This document shows, piece after piece, positions 1 through 8,066 of a stretch of 64,000 nt of DNA. The stretch covers positions 1 through 64,000 of the forward strand of contig DASREE010000015.1 of the NCBI GenBank assembly GCA_035652235.1, given 5' to 3'. Within the stretch, counting starts at the first letter, position 1. The number at the start of each line of letters is the position of its first letter. Origin of the DNA: PALSA-612 sp035652235 (lineage in GTDB: Bacteria > Actinomycetota > Thermoleophilia > Gaiellales > Gaiellaceae). Under the pieces are notes generated by a model. It made no database searches. It was not told the origin of the DNA and worked only from the letters and a program-made list of their open reading frames with translations. The position numbers and the translations under genes were made by a program.

Positions 1-98
1 GCCGTCGCGACCCGGAACGCCAAACCCGACGGCTCGTCGCCCAGCTCGAACGCCTCGGCCACAAAGTCACCCTCGAAACCCTCCCGGAGGCCGCCTGA
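1..98 (+). CDS. 3' end of a transposase-like gene, cut by the window edge
   Basis: Frame 3 is open from the left edge to TGA at 96-98 and gives about 31 residues, including QTRRLVAQLERLGHKVTLE and ending PEAA. This arginine-rich ending (RRLVxQLExLGHxVTL) resembles the extreme C-terminus of IS110/IS116-type transposases as I remember them. The catalytic part lies outside the window, so the family call is tentative. It reads towards the leftward lipoprotein-like gene, with only 38 bases between the stops and no obvious hairpin. Confidence 0.45.
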   Translation, partial: RRDPERQTRRLVAQLERLGHKVTLETLPEAA

Positions 99-136
99 GG
101 CCAGACGGTTCCCACACCCTCAGCGTCATTTTCCCT

Positions 137-586
137 TCAGCGCACGAGCCTGCCGCTTCCGCGAACGACGAGCCAGAGGCCGCCGAACTCCCTCACGTTC
201 TGGCAGAGCACCTGGCCCGGGCTCCGGTCGCCGACGTAGTAGTAGAGCGGCCGCCCTGCGTACGTGACCTGGCGTGTGCCGTCCGGCGGCCTCGTCGTCG
301 CGAGAAGGGACGCCTTCGTGCCCGCACCAGCCTTCATCTGGCCGCGGGCGAGGTAGGGCGGCCATGCCTTCGCACAGGCGCCCGAGCACACGCTGCGGCG
401 GGCGGGATCCCGCGTGAAGGCGTAGAGGGCAAACCCGCGCCCGTCGAAGAGGATCGGGCCGTAATCCGAGCGGGCCACGGCGACCGTCGGCCGCGTCCCG
501 GCACCACCGGCCGGGACCGGCGCCGCAAGCGGAGCCGCGGCCAGGATGGCTGCGGCGGCGAGGACGAGAGGCAGGCGTGTGAGCAT
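137..586 (-). CDS. Secreted protein with two Yx(FWY)xxD-type repeats
   Basis: 149 residues. The N-terminus is an Ala-rich signal peptide (about 1-28), without a clear lipobox Cys. The mature part has two copies of the short repeat of the COG4315/Lipoprotein_15 family: FDGRGFALYAFTRD followed by CSGACAKAWPPY, then YAGRPLYYYVGD. Family members are extracytoplasmic and of unknown function; the paired Cys in the first repeat is typical. It follows the flavin oxidase gene on the same strand by 28 bases and may be the last gene of that operon. Confidence 0.8.
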   Translation of the reverse strand: MLTRLPLVLAAAAILAAAPLAAPVPAGGAGTRPTVAVARSDYGPILFDGRGFALYAFTRDPARRSVCSGACAKAWPPYLARGQMKAGAGTKASLLATTRPPDGTRQVTYAGRPLYYYVGDRSPGQVLCQNVREFGGLWLVVRGSGRLVR

Positions 587-614
587 GCCTCTCGTCCCCG
601 CAGACGGGCAGGTG

Positions 615-1982
615 TTACGCCGGCTTGATGTTGGCGTTCAGGTGGAACAGGTTGTCCGGATCGTACGTCGCTTTCAGCTTCGTCAGCCGCTCGTAGTTCG
701 GACCGTACGCGGCGCGGACGCCGACGTCGTCGATGTCGTCCGAGGCGAGGTAGTTGAGCCAGCGGCGGGAAGCCGCGAACGGCTGCATCGCGGCGTACGT
801 CTCGCGCACCCAGGCCACGTTCGCGTCCGTCGCGTCCGCGTCCGGCCAGACCCCGGCAACGAGGAGGTTGTAGCCCGGCTGGCGGTGCGGCACCGCCGTC
901 GCCTCGAGCGGGACGCGCGTCACCTCGCCGTGGAAGTGCTCGACGATCATCGCCGACATAGGCGACGGGCAGCTCGTGAAGCGCTCGACCATCGTGTCGA
1001 CGGCGATGTCGGAGAGCTCGCTCAGGAAGGTCGACTTCCAGTAGTTGAGCGCACCCTTGGGGAACCCGTCGTCGAGCATCGAGCACACCGCCTCGTACGG
1101 CATCGGGCCGAGCTGCACCATGAGCGGCGAGCCGAACTCGAGCACCGGCTTGAGGTCGGCCTCGGCCTGCTCGAGGGTTCCGCAGTGGCAGGCTGCGACG
1201 ACGGCGATCGGCAGGCCGGAGCCGTCGGGCGCGTGCACGGCGCCGGTGATCAGCATCAGCTCGTCGGGAGCGCCCTCCGCGAAGTCCCGCACGAAGCGCA
1301 TCAGCTCGCCCGCCGCCTCGATCGGATGCGCGACGAGGCCGCCCGTGATCATCGGCCCGATCGGGTGGACCCGGTACTCGAACGACGTCGCGACGCCGAA
1401 GTTGCCGCCCCCGCCCCGCAGCCCCCAGAAGAGGTCCGGATGCTCGTCCTCGCTCGCGGTCAGCACGCTGCCGCCGGCCGTGACGAGCTCGACCGAGAGC
1501 AGGTTGTCGGCCGCGAGGCCGAGCTTGGCCATCAGCCAACCCAGGCCGCCGCCGAGCGTGAGGCCGGCGATCCCGGTCGTCGAGATGGCGCCGCCCGTGA
1601 CGGCGAGCCCGTGCAGCTGGGTCTCGCGGTTCAGCTCGCGCCAGACGACGCCGCCCTGCGCGCGCGCCGTGCGCGCTGCCGGATCGACGTGGATGCCCTT
1701 CATGAGCGAGAGGTCGATCATCAGGCCGCCCTCCGTCACGGCCGTGCCGCCGACATTGTGGCCGCCGCCGCGCACGGACACCTCCCAGCCGTGCACGCGG
1801 GCGGCGTTCACCGCGGCGACGACGTCGGCCGTGCCGCGGCAGCGAGCGACGAGCGCGGGCCGCTTGTCGATCATCCCGTTGTGCACCCGGCGCGCCTCGT
1901 CGTACCCGTCGCTCCCGGGTCGGAGCAGCTCCCCCGAGAACCCTTCGAGTCCGGCCAGCGGCTGGTCTTCGACGATTGCCAT
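615..1982 (-). CDS. FAD-linked oxidoreductase, berberine-bridge-enzyme type
   Basis: 455 residues, the usual length. The N-terminal PCMH-type FAD domain contains RGGGHNVGG, whose His (about residue 75) is the expected 8-alpha-histidyl FAD attachment. The BBE C-terminal segment is present (NYLASDD..., then YDPDNLFHLNANI). In bicovalent members a Cys precedes DN in the GLxCDNL motif; here the text is GLAADNLL, so only one covalent link is predicted. Substrates of the family are alcohols, sugars or phenolics and cannot be named here. A GGGAGGGAGAG ribosome binding site precedes the ATG. It lies 39 bases downstream of the diol dehydratase gene, so co-transcription is likely. Confidence 0.85.
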   Translation of the reverse strand: MAIVEDQPLAGLEGFSGELLRPGSDGYDEARRVHNGMIDKRPALVARCRGTADVVAAVNAARVHGWEVSVRGGGHNVGGTAVTEGGLMIDLSLMKGIHVDPAARTARAQGGVVWRELNRETQLHGLAVTGGAISTTGIAGLTLGGGLGWLMAKLGLAADNLLSVELVTAGGSVLTASEDEHPDLFWGLRGGGGNFGVATSFEYRVHPIGPMITGGLVAHPIEAAGELMRFVRDFAEGAPDELMLITGAVHAPDGSGLPIAVVAACHCGTLEQAEADLKPVLEFGSPLMVQLGPMPYEAVCSMLDDGFPKGALNYWKSTFLSELSDIAVDTMVERFTSCPSPMSAMIVEHFHGEVTRVPLEATAVPHRQPGYNLLVAGVWPDADATDANVAWVRETYAAMQPFAASRRWLNYLASDDIDDVGVRAAYGPNYERLTKLKATYDPDNLFHLNANIKPA

Positions 1983-2021
1983 CTCTCCCTCCCTGGTCGA
2001 GGTGGTCGCAGGCCCGGGAGT

Positions 2022-4253
2022 CTACGGGCAGAGCGCGAGCTCGACGGCCGCCGCGCCCGGCACGATCGCCTCGGTCTCGCGCGCGTGCAGGATCGTCGTC
2101 TTCACGATCAGCTTCGCGCGCGCGTAGTTGTCCATCGCCGTCGGCACCGGGCCGACCGGCCGGCCGAGCGCATAGCCCGCGGCGTTGCGGCCGATCGCGC
2201 GGTAGGAGTCGAGCGTGTACAGCGGCGACATGCCGAACAGCTCGAGGTTGTCGAGCGGCTGCAGGTCGGCGCGATGGATCACGGCCGTCCCCTTCGACTG
2301 CAGGCCGACGGCGACGCCCGAGCCCGACAGGCGCGCGCCGTCGTGCCCGATGAAGGCGACGTCGGAGCTCCGCCGCACGCGCACCAGCCTCGGCTCGGCG
2401 CCGCCCTCGCGCACGCCGTCGAGGAGCGCCGCCAGCACGTCGGCGTGCGCCAGGCCGTTGATCGTGGCGCGCAGGCGCTCGCCGAACGCCGGCCCGACCG
2501 CGATCACCACCTCGCCGGGCCGCCCGCCCGGGGCCGCCTCGCCCGTCTCGACGACGACCGGCGGGGCGCCGTCCGCGGCGGGGACGAGCTCGGCCGGGTC
2601 GACGACGTAGGGGAGCGACTGGAGGAGCTGCCAGCGCTCGCCGTCGAGGCGGTAGCCGCTGCCCGGGCCCGTGTACAGGTTCGGGTCGTTGACGGCCGCG
2701 CGGACGGTCCCGTCGGGCCCGATGATGGCGGCCGTCTGCAGGTAGTCGGCCGAGACACGCTGGCGTTGCATGGCCACGATCGCCTCGGCCACGTCCGAAA
2801 AGCCGCGCGCGTCGAGGGCGCGCGCGACGTCCAGGCCTCCCACTCCGGCCGCGAGCAGCCGGTCGGCCGCCTCGGCGTCTTGCGCCCGGTCGCGGTCGGG
2901 CAGGTCGCGGCTCGAGTAGCCGACCGCAGCCGCCTCTATCTCGGCCTCCGTGATCGGCTCCAGCCCGAGCTCGGAGAACACCGCCTGGACGGCACGGGCC
3001 GCGCGGCGGCGGACGGCGACGATCTCCTCCTCGGTGGCCGGCTCGATGCCGGCGTCGACCTGCCAGTCGCGCTGTAGCGTCAGCCACTCCTCGAAGTCGT
3101 CGGCGTCGTAGTTGCCGCCTCCGAACATGTTGTCGGAGCGCGGCATGACCGAGTACCCGGAGGTGACGAAGTCGGTGCCGGGCAGGAACTGCCCCATCAG
3201 CTTGGCCGTCTTGCGGATCTCCGAGTGCGAGGCGATCGCGTCGTTGCCCGATGCGACCTCCAGCCCGAGCCAGGCGGCGAGCAGGTTCTCGGCCAGGATC
3301 TCGCGCGTCCCGGCGGGGACGCTGAGCGCCAGCGCGACGCAGGAGATGGAGCCGTTCTGCACGCCCTGCGACCCGGCGGCGCGCACGGCGGCGAGGCAGC
3401 GCGCCTCGAGGTAGAGCATCGAGTAGCCGAGCGAGCGGCCCATCAGCGCCTCGGAGCCGCCGCCCGAGGTGAAGCGCACCTTCACGCCGCGCGACGCGTA
3501 CGCGGAGGCGAGGAACGCCTTCGACCAGGGCGTGTCGTCGCCGTCCACGAACACAGGCTCGGTCCCGTACACGGACAGCGTCTCGGCGTAGGTGACGAGG
3601 CCGCGGATGGCGAGCTCGAGGTTGCGCCGCTCCTCGACGGCGCACTGCGTCAGGACGCCGGGTCGGCCGGTCTGCGAGCCGACGAGCACGGCGATCGCGT
3701 TCAGCGGCGCATAGCGTGAGACGCCGACGGTCGTCTCCACCTCGGCGAAGCCCCGGGCGGCGGCCTCGGCGGCGTCGGCGGCGAGCAGCGCCGGGTTGTC
3801 CTTCAGGTTCGTGACGTGCGCTTGGTTGGCGGGCGCGCGGCGAGCCCGAAGCTTCTTCAGCGCGAACATCATCTCGACCGGGTCGAGCCGCGCCACCACG
3901 CGCGCGAGCCGGGCCGGCGTCAGCCCCTGCGAAACCCTGACGAGCTCGGCACGCGGGCAACCGACGTCGACGAGCCGCCGCGCAAGCTCGTCGTCTGTCA
4001 GCGCCGCCGCCTCTGCAGCCGCCTCGAGGTCGATCCCGTGACGGGCGAGGAAGAGATCGACGATGTCGAAGTCCGCTTCGCGGCGGCCGTCGATCTCGAC
4101 GACGCGGCCGTCCTCGATGACGAGGCTCGGCTCGGGGTCGTTCGGGCCGTCCATGGCCACGAGCCCGAGCTCCGGGTACGGCGTGACGAGCACCTCCCGC
4201 CGCAGCCCGCGCCGCTCACGGGCGCGGAAGCGTTCAGATCCGGGCCCGCTCAC
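2022..4253 (-). CDS. pduCD: B12-dependent diol/glycerol dehydratase, large and medium subunits fused
   Basis: 743 residues. Residues 1 to about 555 match the large (alpha) subunit almost without gaps, including SQTGRPGVLTQC, YGTEPVFVDGDDTPWSK and PGTDFVTSGYS. By alignment from memory to the Klebsiella enzyme, the catalytic His143, Glu170 and Asp335 correspond to H146, E173 and D338, all present. A linker of about 25 residues leads into a complete medium (beta) subunit (about 581-743; SSDVAF, RLSGSGVAVGLQSKGT). The enzyme dehydrates 1,2-propanediol or glycerol to the aldehyde using adenosylcobalamin. The GTG start overlaps the small-subunit stop by 20 bases. No reactivase or microcompartment shell gene is seen in the window. 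Confidence 0.93.
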   Translation of the reverse strand: MSGPGSERFRARERRGLRREVLVTPYPELGLVAMDGPNDPEPSLVIEDGRVVEIDGRREADFDIVDLFLARHGIDLEAAAEAAALTDDELARRLVDVGCPRAELVRVSQGLTPARLARVVARLDPVEMMFALKKLRARRAPANQAHVTNLKDNPALLAADAAEAAARGFAEVETTVGVSRYAPLNAIAVLVGSQTGRPGVLTQCAVEERRNLELAIRGLVTYAETLSVYGTEPVFVDGDDTPWSKAFLASAYASRGVKVRFTSGGGSEALMGRSLGYSMLYLEARCLAAVRAAGSQGVQNGSISCVALALSVPAGTREILAENLLAAWLGLEVASGNDAIASHSEIRKTAKLMGQFLPGTDFVTSGYSVMPRSDNMFGGGNYDADDFEEWLTLQRDWQVDAGIEPATEEEIVAVRRRAARAVQAVFSELGLEPITEAEIEAAAVGYSSRDLPDRDRAQDAEAADRLLAAGVGGLDVARALDARGFSDVAEAIVAMQRQRVSADYLQTAAIIGPDGTVRAAVNDPNLYTGPGSGYRLDGERWQLLQSLPYVVDPAELVPAADGAPPVVVETGEAAPGGRPGEVVIAVGPAFGERLRATINGLAHADVLAALLDGVREGGAEPRLVRVRRSSDVAFIGHDGARLSGSGVAVGLQSKGTAVIHRADLQPLDNLELFGMSPLYTLDSYRAIGRNAAGYALGRPVGPVPTAMDNYARAKLIVKTTILHARETEAIVPGAAAVELALCP

Positions 4254-4665
4254 CGCTCGCGAGCAGGCCGCGGCGCGCGTAGACGTCGCTCGCCTCGCGC
4301 ACGAACGCGGCCGTCAGCGGCGCGTCCCACTCCGCCTCGAGTCGCTGCGCCCACGCTTCGAGCTCCTCGGCGCTCGAGCGGCCGGGCCGCAGCGCCGTGT
4401 AGATGTCGAGCACGGTGTCGGCGGGGACGGAGACGAGCTCCGCGGCGCGAGCCAGGTTGTCGGCGAGCTGGCGGCGCCCCGAGGCGAGCGCGACCGCCGA
4501 CTGGCGACGCAGCGTCTCGGCCGTGGCCCGGACGTCGTCGGGGCCGAGACGGCCCTCCCGCACCGCCTCGAGGGTCACCTCGTCCAGCCGGTGACCGCCG
4601 GGAGTCGTGACGAGATCGGGCCGCTCGAGGCCGAGCGGGAAGTCGGTGACGGGATCGAAGGCCAC
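4234..4665 (-). CDS. pduE: Diol/glycerol dehydratase small (gamma) subunit
   Basis: 143 residues from a GTG start. It matches PduE/DhaE closely: TPGGHRLDEVTLEAV, ETLRRQSAVALASGRRQLA, AAELVSVPAD, LDIYTALRPGRS, AAFVREASDVY. The frame stays open further upstream, but that part would overlap the SDR gene, and homology begins at FDPVTDFPLG. The long N-terminal microcompartment-targeting extension of PduE is absent. It is transcribed before the fused alpha-beta gene, the reverse of the classical C-D-E order. The start is 28 bases from the divergent SDR start, so promoter space is very short. Confidence 0.9.
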   Translation of the reverse strand: MAFDPVTDFPLGLERPDLVTTPGGHRLDEVTLEAVREGRLGPDDVRATAETLRRQSAVALASGRRQLADNLARAAELVSVPADTVLDIYTALRPGRSSAEELEAWAQRLEAEWDAPLTAAFVREASDVYARRGLLASGERARI

Positions 4666-4693
4666 TGGGAAGAGCTTAGAGTAGGCAGCGGTG

Positions 4694-5413
4694 ATGGCCG
4701 TGTACGACTTCAACGGGCGCTGCGCGCTCGTCACCGGCGGCGCGAGCGGGATCGGGCTCGCGACGGCGAGGCGGCTGCGGGCGAGCGGCGCCGCCGTGTG
4801 CGTGCTCGACCTGAACGTGGACGGCGCCGAGGGGCCGGCCGTGACCGCCGACGTGTCCGATTCCGGGCAGGTCGCCGCCGCCGTCGCCGAGGCGGAGCGC
4901 GCGCTCGGGAGGATCGACATCCTCGTCAACGCCGCCGGCGTCGCCGGCGCGTCGGTCCGCACCGTCGACACGACGGACGAGGAATGGCGCCGCGTCATGG
5001 CCGTCAACGCCGACGGCACCTTCCACCTCTGCCGGGCGGTCGTGCCGGGCATGGTCGCGCGCGGCTACGGCCGGATCGTGCTCGTCTCCTCGATCGCCGG
5101 CAAGGAGGGAAACCCGATGGCGCCGGCCTACTCGGCCTCGAAGGCGGCCGTGATCGCGCTGGCGAAGGTCCTCGGGAAGGACCTGGCCGGAACGGGCGTG
5201 CTCGTCAACGCCGTGGCGCCCGCCGTGATCGAGACGCCGATGCTCGAAGGCCTCTCGCGGGAGCACCTCGACTACATGGTCGAGCGCATCCCCTTGCGGC
5301 GCACGGGCAGGCCCGACGAGGTGGCAGCCCTCATCTGCTGGCTCGCGAGCGACGAGTGCTCGTTCTCGACCGGGGCGACGTTCGACATCTCCGGCGGCCG
5401 CGCCACGTACTGA
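4694..5413 (+). CDS. SDR-family NAD(P)-dependent dehydrogenase
   Basis: 239 residues, a classical short-chain dehydrogenase. It has the Rossmann motif TGGASGIG (about 14-21), NAAG (about 79), VSS with the catalytic Ser (about 132) and YSASK with catalytic Tyr and Lys (about 146/150). The C-terminus GATFDISGG is typical of FabG-like members. A GTG directly before the ATG is an alternative start. It is divergent from the dehydratase genes and could act on a diol or hydroxyacid of that pathway, but the sequence does not give the substrate. Confidence 0.88.
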   Translation: MAVYDFNGRCALVTGGASGIGLATARRLRASGAAVCVLDLNVDGAEGPAVTADVSDSGQVAAAVAEAERALGRIDILVNAAGVAGASVRTVDTTDEEWRRVMAVNADGTFHLCRAVVPGMVARGYGRIVLVSSIAGKEGNPMAPAYSASKAAVIALAKVLGKDLAGTGVLVNAVAPAVIETPMLEGLSREHLDYMVERIPLRRTGRPDEVAALICWLASDECSFSTGATFDISGGRATY

Positions 5414-5524
5414 CAGGGCAGCCCGCGGCCGGCGACGGCGGTACCCGCGGCGGCGCGCCGCAGCCCTTCGCGGCGGCAGAGCCGGGCGGGGCGAGTCGCC
5501 GGCGCCGCGAGGCGAGCCGAGCCG

Positions 5525-5638
5525 CTACTTCCTCGCCGCGTGGCTTCCGGACGCGACGATCACGAGCACGACCAGCACGACGACGGCCCACCACGCGACG
5601 CCGAGCGTGTGGTTCTGCCACGTCAGCACGTCCCACAT
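5525..5638 (-). CDS. 37-residue single-span membrane peptide
   Basis: An ATG-to-TAG frame that I translated by hand. It begins MWDVLTWQNHTLGVAWW, continues with an uninterrupted Val/Leu-rich helix (AVVVLVVLVIV) and ends SGSHAARK. The polar and aromatic N-terminus, one transmembrane helix and a basic tail are typical of real small membrane proteins. No strong Shine-Dalgarno is visible; TACAGT about ten bases upstream of the ATG could be a -10 element of a near-leaderless transcript. It fills much of the gap between the SDR and FAH-family genes. Function unknown. Confidence 0.45.
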   Translation of the reverse strand: MWDVLTWQNHTLGVAWWAVVVLVVLVIVASGSHAARK

Positions 5639-5778
5639 GACACGACTACTGTACCCGCGAAACGGGGCTGGAGAGCCTTGCCGCGGCCGCGCGCCGGCCC
5701 CGGCGCCAGCGAGCCCGCGCGGCGCAGACCGAGGCGGTCGAGGCGAGCCGGCCGCTCGGCGGAGACTACGATGGTCCC

Positions 5779-6579
5779 GTGACGCGGCACGTGCGCTTCC
5801 GGGGCCCAGACGGCGTCCGCCGCGCGGCGGTGGACGAGCTGCCGGTCGCTCCGCTCGACCCGGACACGCTCGAGCTGCCGCCGCCGTACGAGCTGCTGCT
5901 GCCGGTGGAGCCGCCCGAGGTCTGGTGCGCAGGCGTCACGTACGAGCGGAGCCGCGACGCGCGCATCGAGGAGAGCGCCGTCAAGGACGTGTACGCGCTC
6001 GTCTACGACGCCGAGCGGCCGGAGCTCTTCCTCAAGGACGCCGCCTGCCGGCGCACCGTCGGCCCCGGCCACCCGATCGGGGTCCGCTCGGACTCGGCCT
6101 GGGACGTGCCCGAGCCTGAGATCGGCCTCGTCCTGGGCGAGGGCGGCGCGATCACCGGCTACACGATCGGCAACGACGTCTCCTCGCGCGCGATCGAGGG
6201 CGAGAACCCGCTCTACCTGCCGCAGGCGAAGCTGTTCGCGGGCGCGTGCGCGCTCGGGCCGGCCGTCCTCGCCGCCGAGGGCGCGCCGTCCGTGTTCGAG
6301 ATCCGGCTGCGCATCCTCGACGCCGGCGGCCGCGAGCGCTTCGCCGGCGAGACGTCGACCGCGCGCATGAAGCGGAGCTTCGACGAGCTCGCCGGCTGGC
6401 TCCGCCGCGACAACCCCGTCCCGCCGGGGACCGTGCTCCTCACCGGCACGGGGCTCGTGCCGCCCGACGACTTCACCCTCGAGCCGGGCCAGCGGGTGGA
6501 GATCCACGTGCCCGGGATCGGCACGCTCGTCAACCCGGTCGCGCCGGCGGCCGAGCTGATGAGGGCGAGCTGGACCTGA
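5779..6579 (+). CDS. FAH-family sugar-acid dehydratase (2-keto-3-deoxypentonate dehydratase-like)
   Basis: 266 residues from GTG. The fumarylacetoacetase fold is clear: WDVPEPEIGLVLG carries the metal-binding E-x-E, followed by GYTIGNDVSSR, LPQAKLFAGACALGP and VLLTGTGLVPP. The variant NDVSSRAIEGENPLYLPQAK fits 2-dehydro-3-deoxy-D-arabinonate dehydratase (KdaD of the Weimberg-type pathway) better than fumarylacetoacetate hydrolase. The reaction would give 2-oxoglutarate semialdehyde, the substrate expected for the aldehyde dehydrogenase encoded 23 bases downstream. The exact sugar acid is inference. Confidence 0.8.
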   Translation: MTRHVRFRGPDGVRRAAVDELPVAPLDPDTLELPPPYELLLPVEPPEVWCAGVTYERSRDARIEESAVKDVYALVYDAERPELFLKDAACRRTVGPGHPIGVRSDSAWDVPEPEIGLVLGEGGAITGYTIGNDVSSRAIEGENPLYLPQAKLFAGACALGPAVLAAEGAPSVFEIRLRILDAGGRERFAGETSTARMKRSFDELAGWLRRDNPVPPGTVLLTGTGLVPPDDFTLEPGQRVEIHVPGIGTLVNPVAPAAELMRASWT

Positions 6580-6602
6580 CGACGACGACGGAGGGAGAGC
6601 CA

Positions 6603-8066
6603 ATGAGCGACGTCCTGGAAGCCCCGGTCAGACCCGCGTTCGCGAACCTGGTCGCAGGGGAGTGGCGGCCGAGCGCGTCCGGCCGCACGTACGAGAAGCG
6701 CGGCCCCTGGCGGCCGTCAGAGCCGATCGGCGAGTTCCCCGCCTCGGACGCGGCCGACGTCGACGCGGCGGTCGACGCCGCGGCGGCTGCCTTCCGCGAC
6801 TGGTCGCGCCGCCCGGCCGCGGCGCGCGGGGACGTGCTGCGCAGGGCAGCGGACGCCGTCGAGCGCCGCGTCGAGCAGATCGCGCAGGACATGACGCTCG
6901 AGATGGGGAAGCCGCTCCGCGAGTCGCGGCTCGAGGCGGCGCGGATGGCGCACATCCTCCGCTTCTTCTCCGGCGAGGGCCTCCGAGACGTCGGCGTCCG
7001 CTACGAGCAGGCCGCCACCGGCAGCGTCGCCTACACGCTGCGCCGACCGCTGGGCGTCGTCGCGCTGATCACGCCCTGGAACTTCCCGGCTGCCATCCCG
7101 GCGTGGAAGGCCGCGCCCGCCCTCGCCTACGGCAACACCGTGGTGCTGAAGCTGGCGCAGGAAGCGCCGCTGACCGGCCTGCACCTCGCCGCCTGCCTCG
7201 AGGAGGCAGGCCTGCCCGCGGGTGTCTGCAACGTCGTCGTCGGCCGCGGCTCGGAGGTCGGAACGCCGCTCGTCGACGACCCGCGCGTGAAGGCCGTCTC
7301 GTTCACGGGCTCCGTCGCCGTCGGCCGGCAGGTCCGCGCGCGGGCGACCGCCCGCGGCGCGCGCGTCCAGCTCGAGCTCGGAGGCCACAACCCGCTCCTC
7401 GTCATGGCGGACGCCGACCTCGACCGGGCCGTCGAGGCGGCCTACGCGGGCGCGTTCTGGTCGGCCGGGCAGAAGTGCACGGCGACGCGGCGCATGTTCG
7501 TGCAGGAGGCCGTCTACGACGAGTTCAAGCGCCGCCTGCTCGAGCGGATTGGGCGCGGCGCCGTCGGCGACCCCTTCGACCCGCGAACGGAGGTGGGACC
7601 GATCGTGAACGAGGCGCAGCTCGCCGAGGTGCTCGCGGGGATCGACAGGGGCCGCGCCGACGGCGGCACCGTGCTCGCGGGCGGAGGCCGCGTGCACGAC
7701 GAGGCCTACCTCGTCGCGCCGACGCTGTTCGAGGACCTCGGCGACGACGCCTTCCTGTCCTGCCAGGAGGTGTTCGGGCCCGTCGCGACCCTCTACCGCT
7801 TCGAGTCGCTGGACGAGGCGCTCGAGCGCGCGAACGCGGTCGAGTACGGGCTCTCCGCCTCCATCTTCACCTCCAGCCTCGCCTCGGCGCGGACGTTCGT
7901 GCAGGAAATCGAGGCGGGCATCGTCCGCGTCAACGGGCAGACGGCAGGCGCCGACGTGCACGTTCCCTTCGGGGGCATCAAGAGCTCGGGCTTCGGGCCG
8001 CACGAGCAGGGCCGCGCCGCGATCGAGTTCTACACCGAGGTCGTCACGGTGTACGAGGACGTGTGA
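6603..8066 (+). CDS. NAD(P)-dependent aldehyde dehydrogenase, probably 2-oxoglutarate semialdehyde dehydrogenase
   Basis: 487 residues, full length. ALDH landmarks: ITPWNFP (about 156), FTGSVAVG (about 234), LELGGHNP with general-base Glu about 258, and GQKCTATRR with nucleophile Cys about 292, then EVFGPV. The GQKCTATRR context resembles YcbD-type 2-oxoglutarate semialdehyde dehydrogenases. A GGAGAG ribosome binding site lies seven bases before the ATG. The last codon overlaps the next start (GTGA), so the two are translationally coupled. With the preceding FAH dehydratase it would complete conversion of a keto-deoxy sugar acid to 2-oxoglutarate. Confidence 0.85.
   Translation: MSDVLEAPVRPAFANLVAGEWRPSASGRTYEKRGPWRPSEPIGEFPASDAADVDAAVDAAAAAFRDWSRRPAAARGDVLRRAADAVERRVEQIAQDMTLEMGKPLRESRLEAARMAHILRFFSGEGLRDVGVRYEQAATGSVAYTLRRPLGVVALITPWNFPAAIPAWKAAPALAYGNTVVLKLAQEAPLTGLHLAACLEEAGLPAGVCNVVVGRGSEVGTPLVDDPRVKAVSFTGSVAVGRQVRARATARGARVQLELGGHNPLLVMADADLDRAVEAAYAGAFWSAGQKCTATRRMFVQEAVYDEFKRRLLERIGRGAVGDPFDPRTEVGPIVNEAQLAEVLAGIDRGRADGGTVLAGGGRVHDEAYLVAPTLFEDLGDDAFLSCQEVFGPVATLYRFESLDEALERANAVEYGLSASIFTSSLASARTFVQEIEAGIVRVNGQTAGADVHVPFGGIKSSGFGPHEQGRAAIEFYTEVVTVYEDV

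Noticed and set aside
546..3077. An 843-residue plus-strand frame
   Set aside because: Opposite the FAD oxidase and dehydratase genes; His/Arg/Val-rich composition typical of a shadow frame.
334..3960. A 1208-residue open frame antisense to the dehydratase genes
   Set aside because: Arg/Ala/Pro-rich text with no domain; it mirrors real genes and arises from GC-rich codon structure.
4666..4693. Cobalamin riboswitch before the B12 enzyme
   Set aside because: Only 28 bases separate the divergent starts; there is no room and no B12-box-like sequence.
4666..5052. N-terminal extension of the dehydratase small subunit
   Set aside because: It would overlap the SDR gene fully, has no homology to PduE and reads as shadow sequence.
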